From Reticulitermes lucifugus (Eukaryota; Arthropoda; Insecta; Blattodea; Rhinotermitidae): a stretch of DNA of 30,359 bases. The notes below the pieces were generated by a model that saw only the letters and a program-made list of their open reading frames with translations, was not told the DNA's origin and made no database searches. Below, in pieces: positions 1-9,464 of the stretch. The DNA lies in contig JAKCWW010000166.1 of the NCBI GenBank assembly GCA_026260175.1, positions 1 through 30,359 on the forward strand, written 5' to 3'. A program made the translations under genes and the position numbers. How positions within the stretch are numbered: position 1 is the first letter of the stretch; each line of letters starts with the position of its first letter.

Positions 1-140
1 GTGAGAAATACATTTTTTATTCACTTTTGATACCGCACCATTCGTTTGTGTATGCCCTGTATACCAACATTTCGGTAGTGCTTTCCGCTTTGTTTGCAGT
101 GTAACTTGCGACATTCCAGGTTTCTGTCGTGGCGTAGTGC
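1..140. other. Non-coding, unassigned
   Basis: I see no coding frame, RNA gene or repeat structure in this opening stretch. A short TTTCGG-containing stretch near 65-80 weakly recalls the core of the inverted-repeat elements described below, but there is no partner arm, so I do not call it. Confidence 0.4.
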
Positions 141-343
141 AGGCCTTTACTCTTCTGGGATGTTATTAGGCGTAGGCTGGTAGCAAGTTACCGACATATT
201 GTGACATATATCGGTCCCAACTTCAAGGATCAATGAGTCCAAGAACTGCTTGACACTTGAAGATGGTACCAATAGGTTCTGCCGAAATGCCGGCAACTAA
301 TTGCCAGTTTACACAGCGTAACATCCCAGAAGCGGGAAGGCCT
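141..343. mobile_element. Small fold-back element, CTTCTGGGATG ends
   Basis: The two ends are inverted copies of each other: AGGCCT followed by CTTCTGGGATGTTA on the left, and TAACATCCCAGAAG followed by AGGCCT on the right. The similarity continues inward: both arms have a GTAGGCTGG/GTAAACTGG-like stretch, then TTACCGACAT/TTGCCGGCAT, then a region resembling ATCGGTCCC. The right arm contains TGAAGAT (258-264) and CCGAAATGCCGG (282-293), a decayed version of the core seen better at 9377-9410. No open frame is present, so it would be non-autonomous. The same ends recur at 2769, 2844-3010, 7524-7658, 8709-9464, 18312-18345 and 27872. No clear target duplication is visible. Confidence 0.6.
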
Positions 344-2396
344 CCAGTGTGCCTTTTTGGAGGCAGTACGTTCCTTCGAAATGTTACTATTTATAAACCA
401 AATTAGACGGCAACACGTTCCAAGAGATCAAACTCACTGCCGTAAGAAGCTCACAACTCTCATATTCATGTTTACAAATATTTATTAACCTCTTGCTATC
501 TAAGAGATGCCTAGCCACCAAGATCGGTCATATCAATAGATCCTCTATAGATAATGGAGAAAAATATAAGGCGAGTTTCACAATCACTTCAAACGACAAA
601 GGCGGCCTGTAGGAATTACTTAAAACAGTCACAAATGAATGGTGTCGTATGTGACAAAGTTTAAATTGATGTTGGGGTGGTTGTGTGTGGGGGAAGTGGG
701 TGGGGGGGGGGCTACGGCACGAAGGAAACTTACGCCACGCGATGTCGCACAGATCTGACGTCACTTCAAAGACATGCCGCCCTTTGATTGGAATATACAA
801 TTAAAGGGACGAACCAAAAGAGAGTCCCCAGTGCATATCATTACATGCCTTTCGATGTACTTTGGCAACTGAAAACGAAAGATATCGAAACGATTGGAAA
901 TTCACTTTGTACCACGTAGAATGGATATCAACTCGAACAGACACACACAGAAAGTCACATTCAAGTATTTATGACCTGTGACTCCTGACTTTATTCTTCG
1001 TTATAAATACTTTATTTCCTTTTTTTTTTGTAAAACGAGAAATAATACATTCCAAATCTGTTTACAAAGCACACCATACTATAGACGTAACTACTAAGAC
1101 ATATTTCAATATGATGCATGAATTCTTAAGAGTCCCATGTACGGTAACCGAAGGTGTGCATAATAATTAGTTATCTGTACCAAATATTATTCGGGTAGTA
1201 GAGCAAGGCGTATCAGATTGACCGGAGATTCAAAACTCACAGAGAAAGTGGAAAATGTATATAAGAATATGATCTGCTCTCAAGAAGGAGGTAACAAGTT
1301 TTATAGAATGCAAAGATGATAATCAGTGGTACGTAGGTACAAACCTGGAAGCAGGATGTAGTCGTCTGTTGTAAATTAATATCCCGAAATTCACCCGAAA
1401 AAATGAAATAGGTCCTGTAAAAAATCTCGCGAAGTAACCGGTAACCCGAATGAGATTCAAGTTGACTAACTGTCAAATGTGAAGCGTGTGCGTGTGTCCG
1501 TGAGCGCCGATAAACAACACAGCCAACAATCACAAGTTCAGGTGACGCTGGAATATTTCAACCTTTCCATGTTGAGATTTCGGAAGAAACATATAACACC
1601 ACTTTGTCTTATGTTTTGATTGTTTAATACCAACTGAGTTTACGGGATGCTACAGATTATAAGAATGAAGTGCCCACGAATTCAGCAGAAATTCTTTTCC
1701 CTATATATACTACAAAACAAGAAGGAACATAATGATTATTCCTTACGCCTCAGTCTTATTTAACTATTTCGTAAAAGTTTGAAAAGGAATACAATTAATT
1801 CTGAATTAAACCTTATCCAAATATAAGACAAACCACTGAGAGTTAACATTTTGGAAAAATCGAAAATGCTAAAAGACATTTCCACAATGATGGCATTCAG
1901 TTGTCAGAAATGAGTCCATCCGTGGGCGAGATAACGAAACAAAGGTCTGACAGTTTTTCAAGTTTAATATTGAAACCCTGCAACTAAGAGGAATTTTCAA
2001 CCCCACACAGAAGCCCATAGCAATGTGTTGTCATGAATCGAATTCCCCGTCCCTCACAAATGCCCTCTACTCAGCACAGGATTAGGGGATTACCCGAAAT
2101 CAAGTCAAAAGAAGAATGCTGTAAAAAGATAGCAGTAGGGAGAGAGGGTGAAGGAAATGTGCATATACAGTATGTGGTTGGTAGAAATGATTTGCATTCT
2201 TGATGGACGGGATTGTGTTGTGTGTTTACGAATGCGTGTATGAGTGATGGCAGGGGCTGACGTCATCAGATTCGAACTGCTTAGTTTATTTTTTGAATAA
2301 ACATCATTAAGCAGAATGTACGGACAACAAATTTAGACTTACATGGCTTTATTTATATTACTGCGTTCCGGAAAGAATTTGGTAATTGCAATGCCG
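344..2396. other. Non-coding stretch with G-rich tract
   Basis: The only open frames are short (under 100 codons), unsupported and unlike known families. A G-rich run lies at 671-711 (listed separately) and a T-run at 1021-1031. I see no exon, RNA gene or transposon in the rest. Confidence 0.5.
671..711 (+). other. G-rich tract, possible quadruplex
   Basis: Plus strand carries GGGG, GGGGG, GGG and a terminal run of ten G with loops of about 11, 4 and 1 bases. That satisfies a loose four-run G-quadruplex pattern. No gene or promoter next to it gives it a role. Confidence 0.4.
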
Positions 2397-2675
2397 GGAC
2401 AGGGTGCTGCATCGAAGTGTGAGTCCTAAATCATACAGCTTCAGTAACGGGATGGAATAGTGTGGCGATTATGAATCCTAAACCATGCAGCTTCAGCCAC
2501 AAGAAGTATGAACACTAAATCATCCAGCTTCAGCCACAAGAAGTATGAACTCTAAATCATCCAGCTTCAGTGAAACAAGAGGATCTGTCGCGAAGTATGA
2601 ATCCAACATTATCCAAATTCAGTGACAGGATAGGATGCTGTAGAGTAATAGGAACCCCACATCACACTGTTTAAT
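2397..2675 (+). repeat. Minisatellite, about 52-bp unit
   Basis: About five and a half tandem units, each containing a GAAGTATGAATCCTAAATCA-like block followed by CAGCTTCAG, with a GATAGGATGCTGT-like linker. Two adjacent middle units (2502-2575) lack 15 bases and are 37 bp long, and they are nearly identical to each other, suggesting recent local duplication. The last unit decays into the region that holds the CATCCCAGAAG ends. No coding potential. The array sits next to a fold-back element and a LINE end. Confidence 0.75.
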
Positions 2676-2768
2676 AAATCAGCTGAAGCTGAATATTTCA
2701 GAGTAGCAGCCGAACAAAGACTGATAGCGAAATTTTTTTGCAAGTTGGTGATTGAGAAGAATCAAACC

Positions 2769-2781
2769 ACATCCCAGAAGA
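2769..2781 (-). repeat. Solitary fold-back end (CATCCCAGAAG)
   Basis: CATCCCAGAAGAA matches the right-hand end of the fold-back family. Its left partner is not identifiable upstream. It faces away from the next left end at 2844, so the pair 2769/2844 is everted rather than enclosing an element. Confidence 0.5.
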
Positions 2782-2843
2782 ACTGAATCTCCAGCGACAC
2801 CGCTTTCAGAACCTCATATCACACAGTATATGTGAAGAATTTC

Positions 2844-3010
2844 GTCTTCTGGGATATGAAATCGTGTAGTCTGTCACATCTCTACCGATGCTTCCTAGGA
2901 TCCTGTCACCCCCAACATCAGTGTGGAGTTTCCTTGTGATGGAGGCGGCACGACACTCCGAAACGTAGGTACAGTTCTGCCAGGCTACAAGAAGTTACAT
3001 TCCAGAAGAC
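2844..3010. mobile_element. Small fold-back element, CTTCTGGGATA ends
   Basis: Left end GTCTTCTGGGATATGA and right end TTACATTCCAGAAGAC are inverted copies, and the match continues inward (GTAGTCTG/GTAGCCTG, then TCTACCGA/TGTACCTA). The right arm holds TGATGGAGG (2937-2945) and CCGAAACGTAGG (2958-2969), the same core as in the large hairpin at 8709-9464. No open frame. The LINE relic starts about 20 bases downstream. Confidence 0.6.
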
Positions 3011-3029
3011 AGCAATCTTCATAGATTGG

Positions 3030-3405
3030 TTCGTTCCAGAACAGGCTGCTGAGGAGATTTTAAAACCGAGAAGAACGAAGAAAGGAGATGATAAGCATGA
3101 AGAGCTTTATATTTTGCATTCCGCACAAAATATTATTAAGATGATGAAGGAGGATAGAGAGGGCGGGGAATCTCGCAGGTATGAGAAAGAAAAATGCATA
3201 CAAATTCCTGCTCCCAAAACCTGAAGGTGGGAGATTACTGAGGAGACAGGCATAGATGGGAGATAATATTAAAATACGCCGTCAAGAAACATGACGGCAA
3301 GAAGTGGAGTGGGTTAATTTGGGACAGAACAGAGATCATTGGCAGGCTATTATGAACACGATAATGAGTCTTCAGGTTCCACAAAATTAAGGGAATCTAC
3401 TGATT
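3030..3405 (+). pseudogene. LINE 3' end relic (non-LTR retrotransposon C-terminus)
   Basis: Conceptual translation in shifting frames gives the typical C-terminal tail of many insect non-LTR retrotransposon polyproteins. First comes a LLRRF-like stretch near 3046, then RAGNLAGMRKKNAYKF and KPEGGRLLRR (3156-3254, ending in a stop). Then EWVNLGQNRDHWQAIMN and LQVPQN follow (3307-3387, stop at 3388). These align to the family pattern of a GHVARM-like box, a RPR/RWEDN-like box and LAQDRDRWRALVNTVMNLRVP. Reverse transcriptase and endonuclease domains are absent, so this is a heavily 5'-truncated copy. At least two frame changes and several stops make it dead. Its last bases continue at 3639 beyond the inserted SINE (GNLLIS-stop). 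A related tail lies at 26687-27069. The clade cannot be fixed from this much. Confidence 0.75.
3394..3405 (+). repeat. Target-site duplication, left copy
   Basis: AATCTACTGATT, identical to 3627-3638. It flanks the minus-strand SINE and lies within the LINE tail, which fixes the insertion order. Confidence 0.9.
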
Positions 3406-3626
3406 TTTTGGGGGCCTAGGCCGCCTCATTTTTCGAGGCTTCACGATCACATTCTATTTAGACACACCACACTCGGTAGGACTCCTCTGGAGGAGGGACC
3501 GGCCCGTCGCACAGACCTCACACACACAACACTCAAAAGGGACAGACATCCATGCCCTAGGTGGGATTCGAACCCACAATCCCAGTAAGTGAGCGGCCGT
3601 AGACCGCGCGGCCGCTGGGATCGGCA
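3406..3626 (-). mobile_element. tRNA-headed SINE (family A), copy 1
   Basis: Reading the minus strand: a tRNA-like head beginning CAGCGGCCGCGCGG near 3617, the pol III B box GGGTTCGAATCCCA near 3569-3582, then a conserved body containing TCCTACCGAGTGTGGTGTG, ending in CCCAAAAAATC. The A-run at the 3' end (TTTTTT on plus, 3403-3408) is the retroposition tail. The copy is flanked by perfect 12-bp direct repeats. The apparent peptide in the minus strand (WVRIPP-like) is a by-product of the tRNA head, not a protein. Transcription of such elements is by RNA polymerase III from internal A and B boxes and mobilisation is by LINE machinery in trans; this is family knowledge. Confidence 0.88.
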
Positions 3627-3638
3627 ATCTACTGATTA
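3627..3638 (+). repeat. Target-site duplication, right copy
   Basis: AATCTACTGATT, identical to 3394-3405. Confidence 0.9.
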
Positions 3639-4409
3639 GTTGAGCTAAATTATTAACTTGTGAGGAAATCTTCATTAATGATTTAGATATATATGAGGTA
3701 GTTAGTCAGCAAGTATAACAAACCCCACGCTGCTCTTTTCCATACAAGCTCAACATAATTATCCGTTGTGTGGTGACAGAGAATTCATAACCGCCAAAAC
3801 AAAACTCGCCACTTTACCTAATCACTAGACACTTAAATTTCTTCCTGTTGCCAGTCTACCGTCATAAGTTCTTTTAGCGCTTAAGAGGTCTAAAATTTGT
3901 TTCATTTCATGACAATTTCCAACCGATCGTTCATAAATATTTCTTACATATCTGACAATATCCTCTCACTCACTCACTCACTCATTCAGTGGTGTAGAGT
4001 CGTCCATGAGCAGCTAATAGGTGATCACTTCGTAAACAATTTCTCACTTTCTTTGTGAAAGCCAAATGTTGATTTAGCTTATTCACAAGAGCCCGTCAGT
4101 GATCCCTTTTCTAAATCAAATGAATCCAGTTCGTTCCCTCCATCTCCACTTCTTAACGGTTACTCTAACGCTACCAAACTTCCCTCTATAATCAGGTCTC
4201 CAACGTATTATTCTCCTTCCAGATTTACTGGTCAAACATTTAAGTGCATTTCTTGTCTATCATGCCCGCTACGCGACCCACTTACGTAAGTATCGTGGCC
4301 TACGTCGTGGTAAAATTGCGTAATATGCTGGGAAGATGTGATTAAAACAAGACATTTCGCAGTCCGGACAGCAGGTATCTGAGATCTGTTATGAGAAGAG
4401 TTCGTACAG
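3639..4409. other. LINE tail remnant then unassigned DNA
   Basis: The first dozen or so bases complete the LINE end interrupted by the SINE. The rest shows only a short CACT repeat near 3967-3984 and no recognisable gene or element. Confidence 0.4.
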
Positions 4410-4545
4410 GTGATGGTATTTGCAGTATTAGTAGTGGTGGTAGTAGCAGCAGCAGCAGTAGTAGTATGTACTAGTAGTAGTTGTTGTGATGGTAGTGATC
4501 GTGGTATTAATACTAACAGTAGTCGTAGTAACAGTAGTGTCATAA
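4410..4545 (+). repeat. Compound trinucleotide repeat (TAG/CAG/TGG)
   Basis: Runs of GTAGTGG, AGCAGCAGCAG and TAGTAGTAG, degenerate to the right. Open frames across it on both strands (runs of V, A, T or L) are low-complexity translations and not genes. Confidence 0.8.
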
Positions 4546-6501
4546 GGGACAATAAACAGCTTTTCGTGACTAGCACCACACGTAGGTTTAGTCTTCCAAG
4601 CACGTCTAACGTGTAGTTACGAAAATCGCAAGATAGTAATAAAATTACTTTCAATTATTATTTTTTCTCCTTATATGCATAAGTTTTCATGACTACCACA
4701 ACAAGTAAATATTTGCTTTACAATCTTGTTTAATGTTTAGTTATTCAAATCAGAAGTATGTGGTAAAACTATTTTCAATTATCATATTTTTTCCACGCAT
4801 ACGTTATGTCTAATCATAAACACAAAAATTCAGATTTTAAGCAAAAAAAAAATATTTTCGAAATGCACAATGTTTGAACAGATATGTTGCTCCTAATTTG
4901 TTAATATTTGCCGCTAATTATTAATTCAATATGGAGTCAAATAACATAATTTTCGAGTTCATCAGTTCTACTAAATATAGCAGACAGAAATGAATTACGA
5001 ATTTGATGCTGTGTGCGATTTGTATTTAACAGTAAAAAGGTAAATTTCAACACTGCAATAACGTGCCTTAATTACGCAGCTGCTACGTGGTAACATAACG
5101 GATATGTACATTTTGAATACAAACCTTGTACAAATATTGAAATTTGATTGGTCGTCCAATCGAAACAATGGACATGGTCGTCTGCATGTGAACGGCCAGT
5201 CGTGATACGCATCATGGAGAGTTCAGCTGATGCTTTATGAATACACCAGCAAACGACTGAATAACACTTGGCCATTACATGCCAACAACTGCCGTTTTCA
5301 GCACCACAGCTGTTTATGAAGATCTGAAACACCATTTTAGGAGGCAGATTTCTTGTTTGTTTCTTTCTTTGTATCAGGTACAGAATAGGTCATGTGGAAC
5401 AGAATATGAAAACAATTAAGCACGCTGCTCAATGATCCTGTATGGATTAAATGAATATGGACGAAACAAAGGGACTTAGGCCATTAAGCTGTAAAATTTG
5501 AAGGTTTTATTACTTTAGAAACTACAAAGGCCTATTGTAATTAATAATACATTTTCAGTTTGTGTTTTAATTGAACTTTTATGTATTAGGCGTACGTTTT
5601 AATTACTTTAAAAATATTGATTTAATTTAGTTAAGGACACTGTCAGTATCTCAGAATGTATGGCATGATGCTGAATGTATTCAATACAAAAAATATATTT
5701 CCATGTCTGCCCATTTCCAAGTGTTTCAATCGCTGTAGTATATTTAAAAGGTCCACTGTTTGGACGTAATTACATTACTCGTATTCAGCAGAATGGAAAA
5801 TTTAAATGGACCGAACCGCCTTGAGATTCACAAGACCAGGTCTTCATGACAGAACCCTACAAAGTTAGTGACTGTGGCTGTGGTCGTGCTGGTGATCATA
5901 ATGTAGACAATGATGATGATGACAATGATGGTGATGATGACATTGACTATAAAATCTTTCTTGTTTACTGAAACACATGAGGCTCAAAAGGGAAACTTGA
6001 ATGCCAAATTTCAGTAGTCCTATAGACTTGAATATTTAACTTTAAATAAAATATGCTGAGTAATTTTGAAGAAGAAAATTGCATGAGGACTGGCAAATTG
6101 ACGGACCTATATAAATCCCAGAATATGCCTGTACTTATTCACTTTGAACATGGAATGAAAGCCTATAACACAGCATAGAAATTTCACTTAATTATGCAAC
6201 TTAGCGGGTGTTTCCAGTACACTGGAGTCTCCCAATCACGTTTACCCATCTTAGGTTAGAAGATACACTAAATAGTAGTACAAAGTTCATTTACTACATC
6301 ACAGAAAACACAACGCGTATACTTTAGAGAGATAAAATCATTAATACTTGCTCAGGAAGTAATCTCTCTTTGTTGTGTTAATCATAAGAAATATATAAAT
6401 ACATTATGTGACAAGATGCAGGCCGTATATTTTGTAACCGCTGTGCTTTAAATGGCGAAGAAGCCCCCCATAACTTAATATTATCCATATTCCGCGCAGT
6501 A
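4546..6501. other. Non-coding AT-rich stretch
   Basis: AT-rich sequence with many A/T runs. A short open frame of 87 codons on the minus strand (5072-5335) has no recognisable domain. A GAT-rich repeat lies at 5894-5943 (listed). Nothing else is assignable. Confidence 0.5.
5894..5943 (+). repeat. GAT trinucleotide repeat
   Basis: Imperfect repeats of GAT/GAC, including ATGATGATGATGAC and GGTGATGATGAC. Confidence 0.75.
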
Positions 6502-6922
6502 AACTAGTTCACAATATTTATTCCAACAACTGCACAACAATAAAACGACAACAGTTTACAAATATATGACACTCCTCCTACACGTTTCGGCCTACAGTGG
6601 CCATCTTCATGGAGGTGGCTATCAAAGGAAAGAGTAGTTATGGGTAATTATACTAGAGACGTGTAAATATACAGCTAAAATGCATGTGTTAATAAATTAC
6701 GCGTTACAAACATTTTACCATACAATTTATTTCACACATGTGTTTTAGCCTCATAGCTGCACATGTCTAACATAATTAGCCATAAGAACTCTTTCCTTTG
6801 ATAGCCACCTCCGTGCAAATGGCCATTGTAAGCCAAAACATGTACGAGGAGTACAGTATATTTATAAACTATTGTCTTCTTATTATTGTGCAGTCGTTGA
6901 AATAAATATTGTGAAATAGTCT
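6502..6922. repeat. 420-bp imperfect palindrome (fold-back element)
   Basis: The left half from CTAGTTCACAATATTTATTC and the right half ending GAAATAAATATTGTGAAATAG are inverted copies almost to the centre near 6711. Shared blocks include CAACNACTGCACAAYAATAA, ACTCCTC.TACA.GTTT and GGAGGTGGCTATCAAAGGAA. I estimate around 80 percent identity by eye. Each arm carries, on opposite strands, a TGAAGAT-hairpin-GAAACGT core; the left-arm copy is intact (minus strand, 6582-6609) and the right-arm copy is decayed. No substantial open frame. The inverted pair resembles the terminal arrangement reported for some Penelope-like retroelements, but no reverse transcriptase is present to confirm this. Confidence 0.75.
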
Positions 6923-7523
6923 CCATAAACTGCATGATTGTGTACCAACAGAGTAGCTGTAGTAAGCAAGACGAAGAGGTGGAAACAGTTGTTCCCGCAA
7001 ACAGAATGTCAGTTCACGACACTAGCGCTCCCTGCGTCGGAATCTCGATCGATTTGTATAGGGAAAAAATTTAATACACACACTTTTCCCATCAATTATT
7101 TTGGGCTCAAAAGACTACAAGATTATAACAGTTATATTCTGTCAGGCCTGTGCCATGTCCACTTCCCCTCTGATCCAAAAACAGATATTTCTATGATAAT
7201 ATTAACGTTCTACACCGGCTTTCATTTGTTTAATTAGTTTCTTAGTCTGCCACCAGATAGCAAGGCATGAGTGGACCGGCTGTTGTCATGAAAAGATACA
7301 AAAGAAAATTGAGTTGTCTGTTGTGACAGTCGGTGGAAGTAACAGGATTGGTTCTTTTAGGATTCCTATCTTTCCTAGTGGGGCAGATGTCTTGTTTTCC
7401 TTACACTCTTTGTAAAAGTAGTGAGTGATAACGCCCCCAACTTTTTTGTGAACACATCCTTGTTCAGTACAGTTTCTAAAGTGAGATGCGGGGTTGTGAC
7501 GGCAGTAAATATAAAGAACAGTG
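6923..7523. other. Unassigned DNA
   Basis: Contains a 99-codon open frame (6938-7237, plus) without recognisable domains. No transposon ends or RNA genes seen. Confidence 0.4.
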
Positions 7524-7658
7524 CTGTCTTCTGGAATGTGGCGCCGTGCAATCTGGTAGAAGTTTAGCGGCATTTCTTGTACTTTAACATGGAGGAGGTA
7601 CGTCCTCTAAATTTGCATATAGATACCAGGGTACATGGCATAAAATCCCAGAAGACAG
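7524..7658. mobile_element. Small fold-back element, CTGTCTTCTGG ends
   Basis: Left CTGTCTTCTGGAATGTGGCG and right inverse CTGTCTTCTGGGATTTTATG match, continuing to a CTGGTA block in both arms. The interior is about 60 bp. The peptide readable on the minus strand through the left end (RRHIPEDST) is only the translation of this repeat end, and recurs wherever the repeat does. No target duplication is clear. Confidence 0.65.
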
Positions 7659-8708
7659 TATTTCTAAGTCCTATTAAGTGTACAGACTGCGGTCAACTAT
7701 ACAACATCTGGAATCGCGTAAGCACCTTGTGACTCTGACTTCAGAGCCATCGTTTAGATCACCGGTACTTTCATTAAGGCTATCTTCAGCTAACACCGTC
7801 ATACCTGGTCTCGTATACAGATAAAAACTACTGAGCAGGGTCAACTGTTCCATGTCTCGCCAGTTCCGTCAATTTTTGTGACTCTTTCTGTGGTTATCTG
7901 CAGCATCGGAAAGTTGTCCTGGTTTTGATGCTAACAATCGCTTAGTTAACTTATACAAATTTCCCCGACGTTTACGTATCCCGCAGGTTCCTGCCGTTTT
8001 CACAAGAACTCGCTGTAGGTCCATACCCTAAACCACACAAATGCAAACAACTTATCTTCACACTATTTAAGATCCATTTTAAGAAATTCTTCTATCTCCA
8101 CATAGGTCTTCCTACTGACCTCTATCCTTCAGGTTTTGGAATCAAAATTTCTTATATTTCTCAGCTGTTCTATGCATTAATTTTGTTCTGAATGCAATTT
8201 TTATTTGTGAGTGCCTTTCCCAAATATTTCAACTACGCGAAACAACTTATTAGCTACCACTGTGTTGTGACTTTGTCCTGCACTCTGTTGATGACTCATG
8301 AACATCATCATCATCATCAGCATTTACTACTGTACCAACCTCCCAACTACTGACAAATAAACGTTGTGTTTTTCTCTATAGTATTTTTCTCTTTTCCCAA
8401 TAAATTAACAACAGCATAACAAGAAGCTTATTTGTGCCATTCAGTCTCCATCCCTCCTGTTGTGCTTGGACCTTCTAATGAAACGTTCTAAAGGAAAATA
8501 GACAAGCAATGACCCCGAAGAAACTCTTTGTCTTAGACTATTGTGAAAAGCAAATGTGGCCGAAAAATGTTTACCCGTCCGTAAATTTACTATGCGTTTT
8601 ATTTAGATACATTTTAATTAAAATAACTAGTTTCATAGGATTAACAAAGTCAGTAAGAACATTATAATAAACCTCCCTTCCTGATTTCAGGCTTCGCCTG
8701 CGATGTTA
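7659..8708. other. Non-coding stretch
   Basis: No supported gene. Contains a CAT repeat at 8304-8324. Confidence 0.4.
8304..8324 (+). repeat. CAT trinucleotide repeat
   Basis: Short perfect-to-imperfect run of CAT. Confidence 0.7.
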
Positions 8709-9464
8709 ATGAAATCTGCGGTCTTCTGGGTATTACGCGCCATCGTGTGGTAATTGTTTACCGACGTTTCGGGACAACGTATCGGTCCCATCATCATGGG
8801 CCAAGAGTCCGAGTAGGAAAGAAAAGCAGCAAACTACAACGTAGATTCTGGAAAGTACGGCGGGGTAGCAATACGCAGATTTGATGACAGCCAATAGGGT
8901 AAAACCAGGGTGAGAGAGGTGTGGATACAAAGAACGTAAAGCTGCCAGGGTTACCGAGAATGCAAACAGCTAAGACTGCTGGAAAAATATATATGGAATA
9001 GAGTAACAGTACAAGAGGAGATAACCCAGTAGCCACTTTACGTGTCTCTCTTCCTCCCGCCCCTCCCTCATGCTGTTTTGATTCTTTCTTCCTCTAATTT
9101 ACTCATTTGCATTTTTAATTTTTACTGTAGGTTTATTTGTATTTTATTTATCTAGCTTTATCCTCACATTTTCCTCCTGTACTGTTACTCTATTCCATAT
9201 ATGTTTTTCCAGCTCTCGGTAACCCTGGCAGCTTTACGGTGTTTGTATCCACACCTCTCTCACCCTGGTTCTACCCTATTGGCTGTCATCACATCTAGTA
9301 TTGCTACCCCGCCGTACTTTCCAGAATCTACGTTATAGGTTGCTGGCTTTCTTTACTACTTGGACTCTTGACCCGTGAAGATGGGACCGATACGTTGTCC
9401 CGAAACGTCGGTAAACAATTACCACACGACGACGCATAATACCCCAGAAGACCGCAGATGTCAT
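8709..9464. mobile_element. Large fold-back element, arms of about 300 bp
   Basis: The left arm (8709-9020) and right arm (9170-9464) are inverted copies at high identity. Both start ATGANATCTGCGGTCTTCTG and share TGTGGTAATTGTTTACCGAC, ACAACGTATCGGTCCCAT, GTACGGCGGGGTAGCAATAC, CACCTCTCTCACCCTGGTT and TCTATTCCATATAT. The central spacer of about 150 bp is pyrimidine-rich. No transposase is encoded; the short open frames on the minus strand read through the arms. It belongs to the same family as the smaller elements with CTTCTGGGATG ends and is the best-preserved member here. RNA or single-stranded DNA from it would form a very long hairpin. Confidence 0.85.

Noticed and set aside
4232..4654. 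140-codon minus-strand frame and its plus-strand partner
   Set aside because: Both run through the TAG/CAG repeat and are composition artefacts.
9371..9425. Active hammerhead ribozyme
   Set aside because: C3 equivalent is not C, an extra base precedes stem II, and no NUH cleavage triplet follows; kept only as a resemblance.
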